Positions 22,393 through 23,050 of a stretch of DNA of 23,050 bases are shown piece by piece; the stretch's first letter is position 1; every line of letters begins with the position of its first letter. The stretch comes from a virus: positions 1 through 23,050 of the IMG/VR virus record IMGVR_UViG_3300014325_000045. The stretch is one strand, 5' to 3'. The position numbers and the translations under genes were made by a program. The notes beneath the pieces were generated by a model. The model was not told the origin of the DNA and searched no databases. It saw only the letters and a list, made by a program, of their open reading frames with translations.

Positions 22393-22774
22393 GCCGGCCT
22401 CCGATCGGCTTGTCCGGTTTCAGGGCCGCCCGGGATGCCGGCGCACCACCCAGGTCGCGGAGAACACCCTGGAGTTGGGGTCCCAGCCAACCGACGGTCT
22501 TCGTGACGTCGCACATGGCTTCGAGCTTCTGGAGCCGCTTGTACGCGCCCAGGTCACCGGCGAGATCGCGGCATGCGTCGGCCAGTTCCTCGGCACGGTC
22601 CAGCGCCTTCTCGATCTCCTCGGCCTGCCGCAGCGCCAACGCCCTCATCGCCTGATCGCTCGGCTTCAGCCAGTCCATCGCATCGACAGCCGCGCGTACC
22701 GCATCGCGCAGGTCCGGGGCACGTTCCCGTGCCGGGGTGGCGGGGACGGCCGCGAGTTTACGGCGAGGCGGCAC
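22343..22774 (-). CDS. terS: Terminase small subunit
   Basis: 143 aa, GTG at 22774 with GAGGAGG four bases upstream. Residues 1-20 are a basic, Pro-rich arm (MPPRRKLAAVPATPARERAP). Central helices (ALALRQAEEIEKALDRAEEL) and the C-terminal KTVGWLGPQLQGVLRDLGGA motif with ASRAAL are the family signature of actinophage small terminase subunits. It lies directly upstream of the large subunit, next to the repeat-rich non-coding end region. It recognises the packaging site and loads the large subunit. Confidence 0.85.
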   Translation of the reverse strand: MPPRRKLAAVPATPARERAPDLRDAVRAAVDAMDWLKPSDQAMRALALRQAEEIEKALDRAEELADACRDLAGDLGAYKRLQKLEAMCDVTKTVGWLGPQLQGVLRDLGGAPASRAALKPDKPIGGRLAQLRADANAAGQHDT

Positions 22775-23050
22775 CGGCCCTCCTCGGCTGATTACAATTA
22801 GTGATGTGGACCGAAGGGCCAGTGGGAAGCCACCAGCGTAGGCTGATTACGTTATGCTACTTTGCTCGGTTGCGTTGCGTTAGCTACAGCGCTGGATGGG
22901 CACCGCAGCGCTGGAGGGAGGCACCGCCGGTCACTCGACCAGTCTCCCGCCGGGCAAGTCACCGCAAGGCCCTGACCTGCATAAACACTGGGTCGCACCT
23001 GTTCAGATGGGGGGTACGGGGGGTCCCGGGGGGAGAGGGCAAGGGGCCGG
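22775..23050. other. Non-coding region upstream of the terminase genes (candidate packaging/regulatory region)
   Basis: No gene is supported in these 276 bp. It contains a 10-bp direct repeat GGCTGATTAC (22786-22795 and 22841-22850), the nearer copy adjoining the small terminase ribosome binding site; a relatively AT-rich stretch 22786-22880 that could hold a promoter, although no convincing -35/-10 pair is seen; two tandem repeats with palindromic CAGCGCTG (22887-22926); and G-tracts near the right edge (23009-23046). Position beside the terminase genes fits a cos or pac region, but the cut site is not identifiable from one window. Confidence 0.5.
22887..22926. repeat. Tandem repeat with CAGCGCTG palindromes
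   Basis: Two adjacent copies, CAGCGCTGGATGGGCACCG (22887-22905) and CAGCGCTGGAGGGAGGCACC plus G (22906-22926), differ by one substitution and a 2-bp insertion. Each begins with the perfect 8-bp palindrome CAGCGCTG. They lie about 110 bp upstream of the small terminase start, so they are candidate binding sites for that protein or for a regulator. Confidence 0.6.

Overview
The window is the late structural (head and tail) cluster of a long-tailed, HK97-type siphophage or prophage. The high GC content, frequent GTG/TTG starts with purine-rich ribosome binding sites, GC-ending codons and family flavour of the terminase, capsid and tape measure proteins suggest an actinobacterial host. No host genes, integrase, att site or lysis genes are visible, so free phage and prophage cannot be told apart. 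Every supported gene lies on the minus strand, so transcription runs from about 22.8 kb down to 1.

In transcription order: a non-coding start region with tandem repeats, palindromes and G-tracts (22775-23050); small and large terminase, a one-helix membrane protein, portal, an 82-aa Cys/His protein, S78-type prohead protease and HK97-fold major capsid protein (16963-22774). A glycan-modification block follows directly after the capsid gene: a glycosyltransferase fused to a CmcI-like methyltransferase/hydroxylase domain, a 78-aa protein and a second glycosyltransferase (14441-16869). Next comes a head-tail connector (13581-14450). An accessory island of structural proteins (7993-13554) then separates the connector from the tail terminator and the gp10-like neck protein. 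After these come two small proteins, an intrinsic terminator, the major tail protein, the paired tail-assembly chaperones (apparent -1 frameshift), a 1207-aa tape measure protein with an NlpC/P60-like domain, a distal tail protein, and a minor tail protein cut by the left edge.

The most unusual part is 11766-13000. A 227-aa structural gene has a 3' end that is AT-richer than the rest of the gene and is followed at once by an HNH endonuclease gene. About 0.8 kb downstream lies a second copy of the same 3' end in host-like codons. Over 27 residues the two copies encode the same amino acids, but 21 of 27 codons differ. This looks like a homing endonuclease cassette that brought its own recoded gene end and displaced the native one, which remains as a remnant. 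A third copy of the last 13 residues ends a 51-aa chimeric ORF nearby.

Other points of interest are two long interleaved inverted repeats just after the capsid stop codon, spaced GGCACCC repeats before the capsid gene, and a 951-aa protein with two duplicated N-terminal domains and about 19 Ala/Thr-rich repeats.
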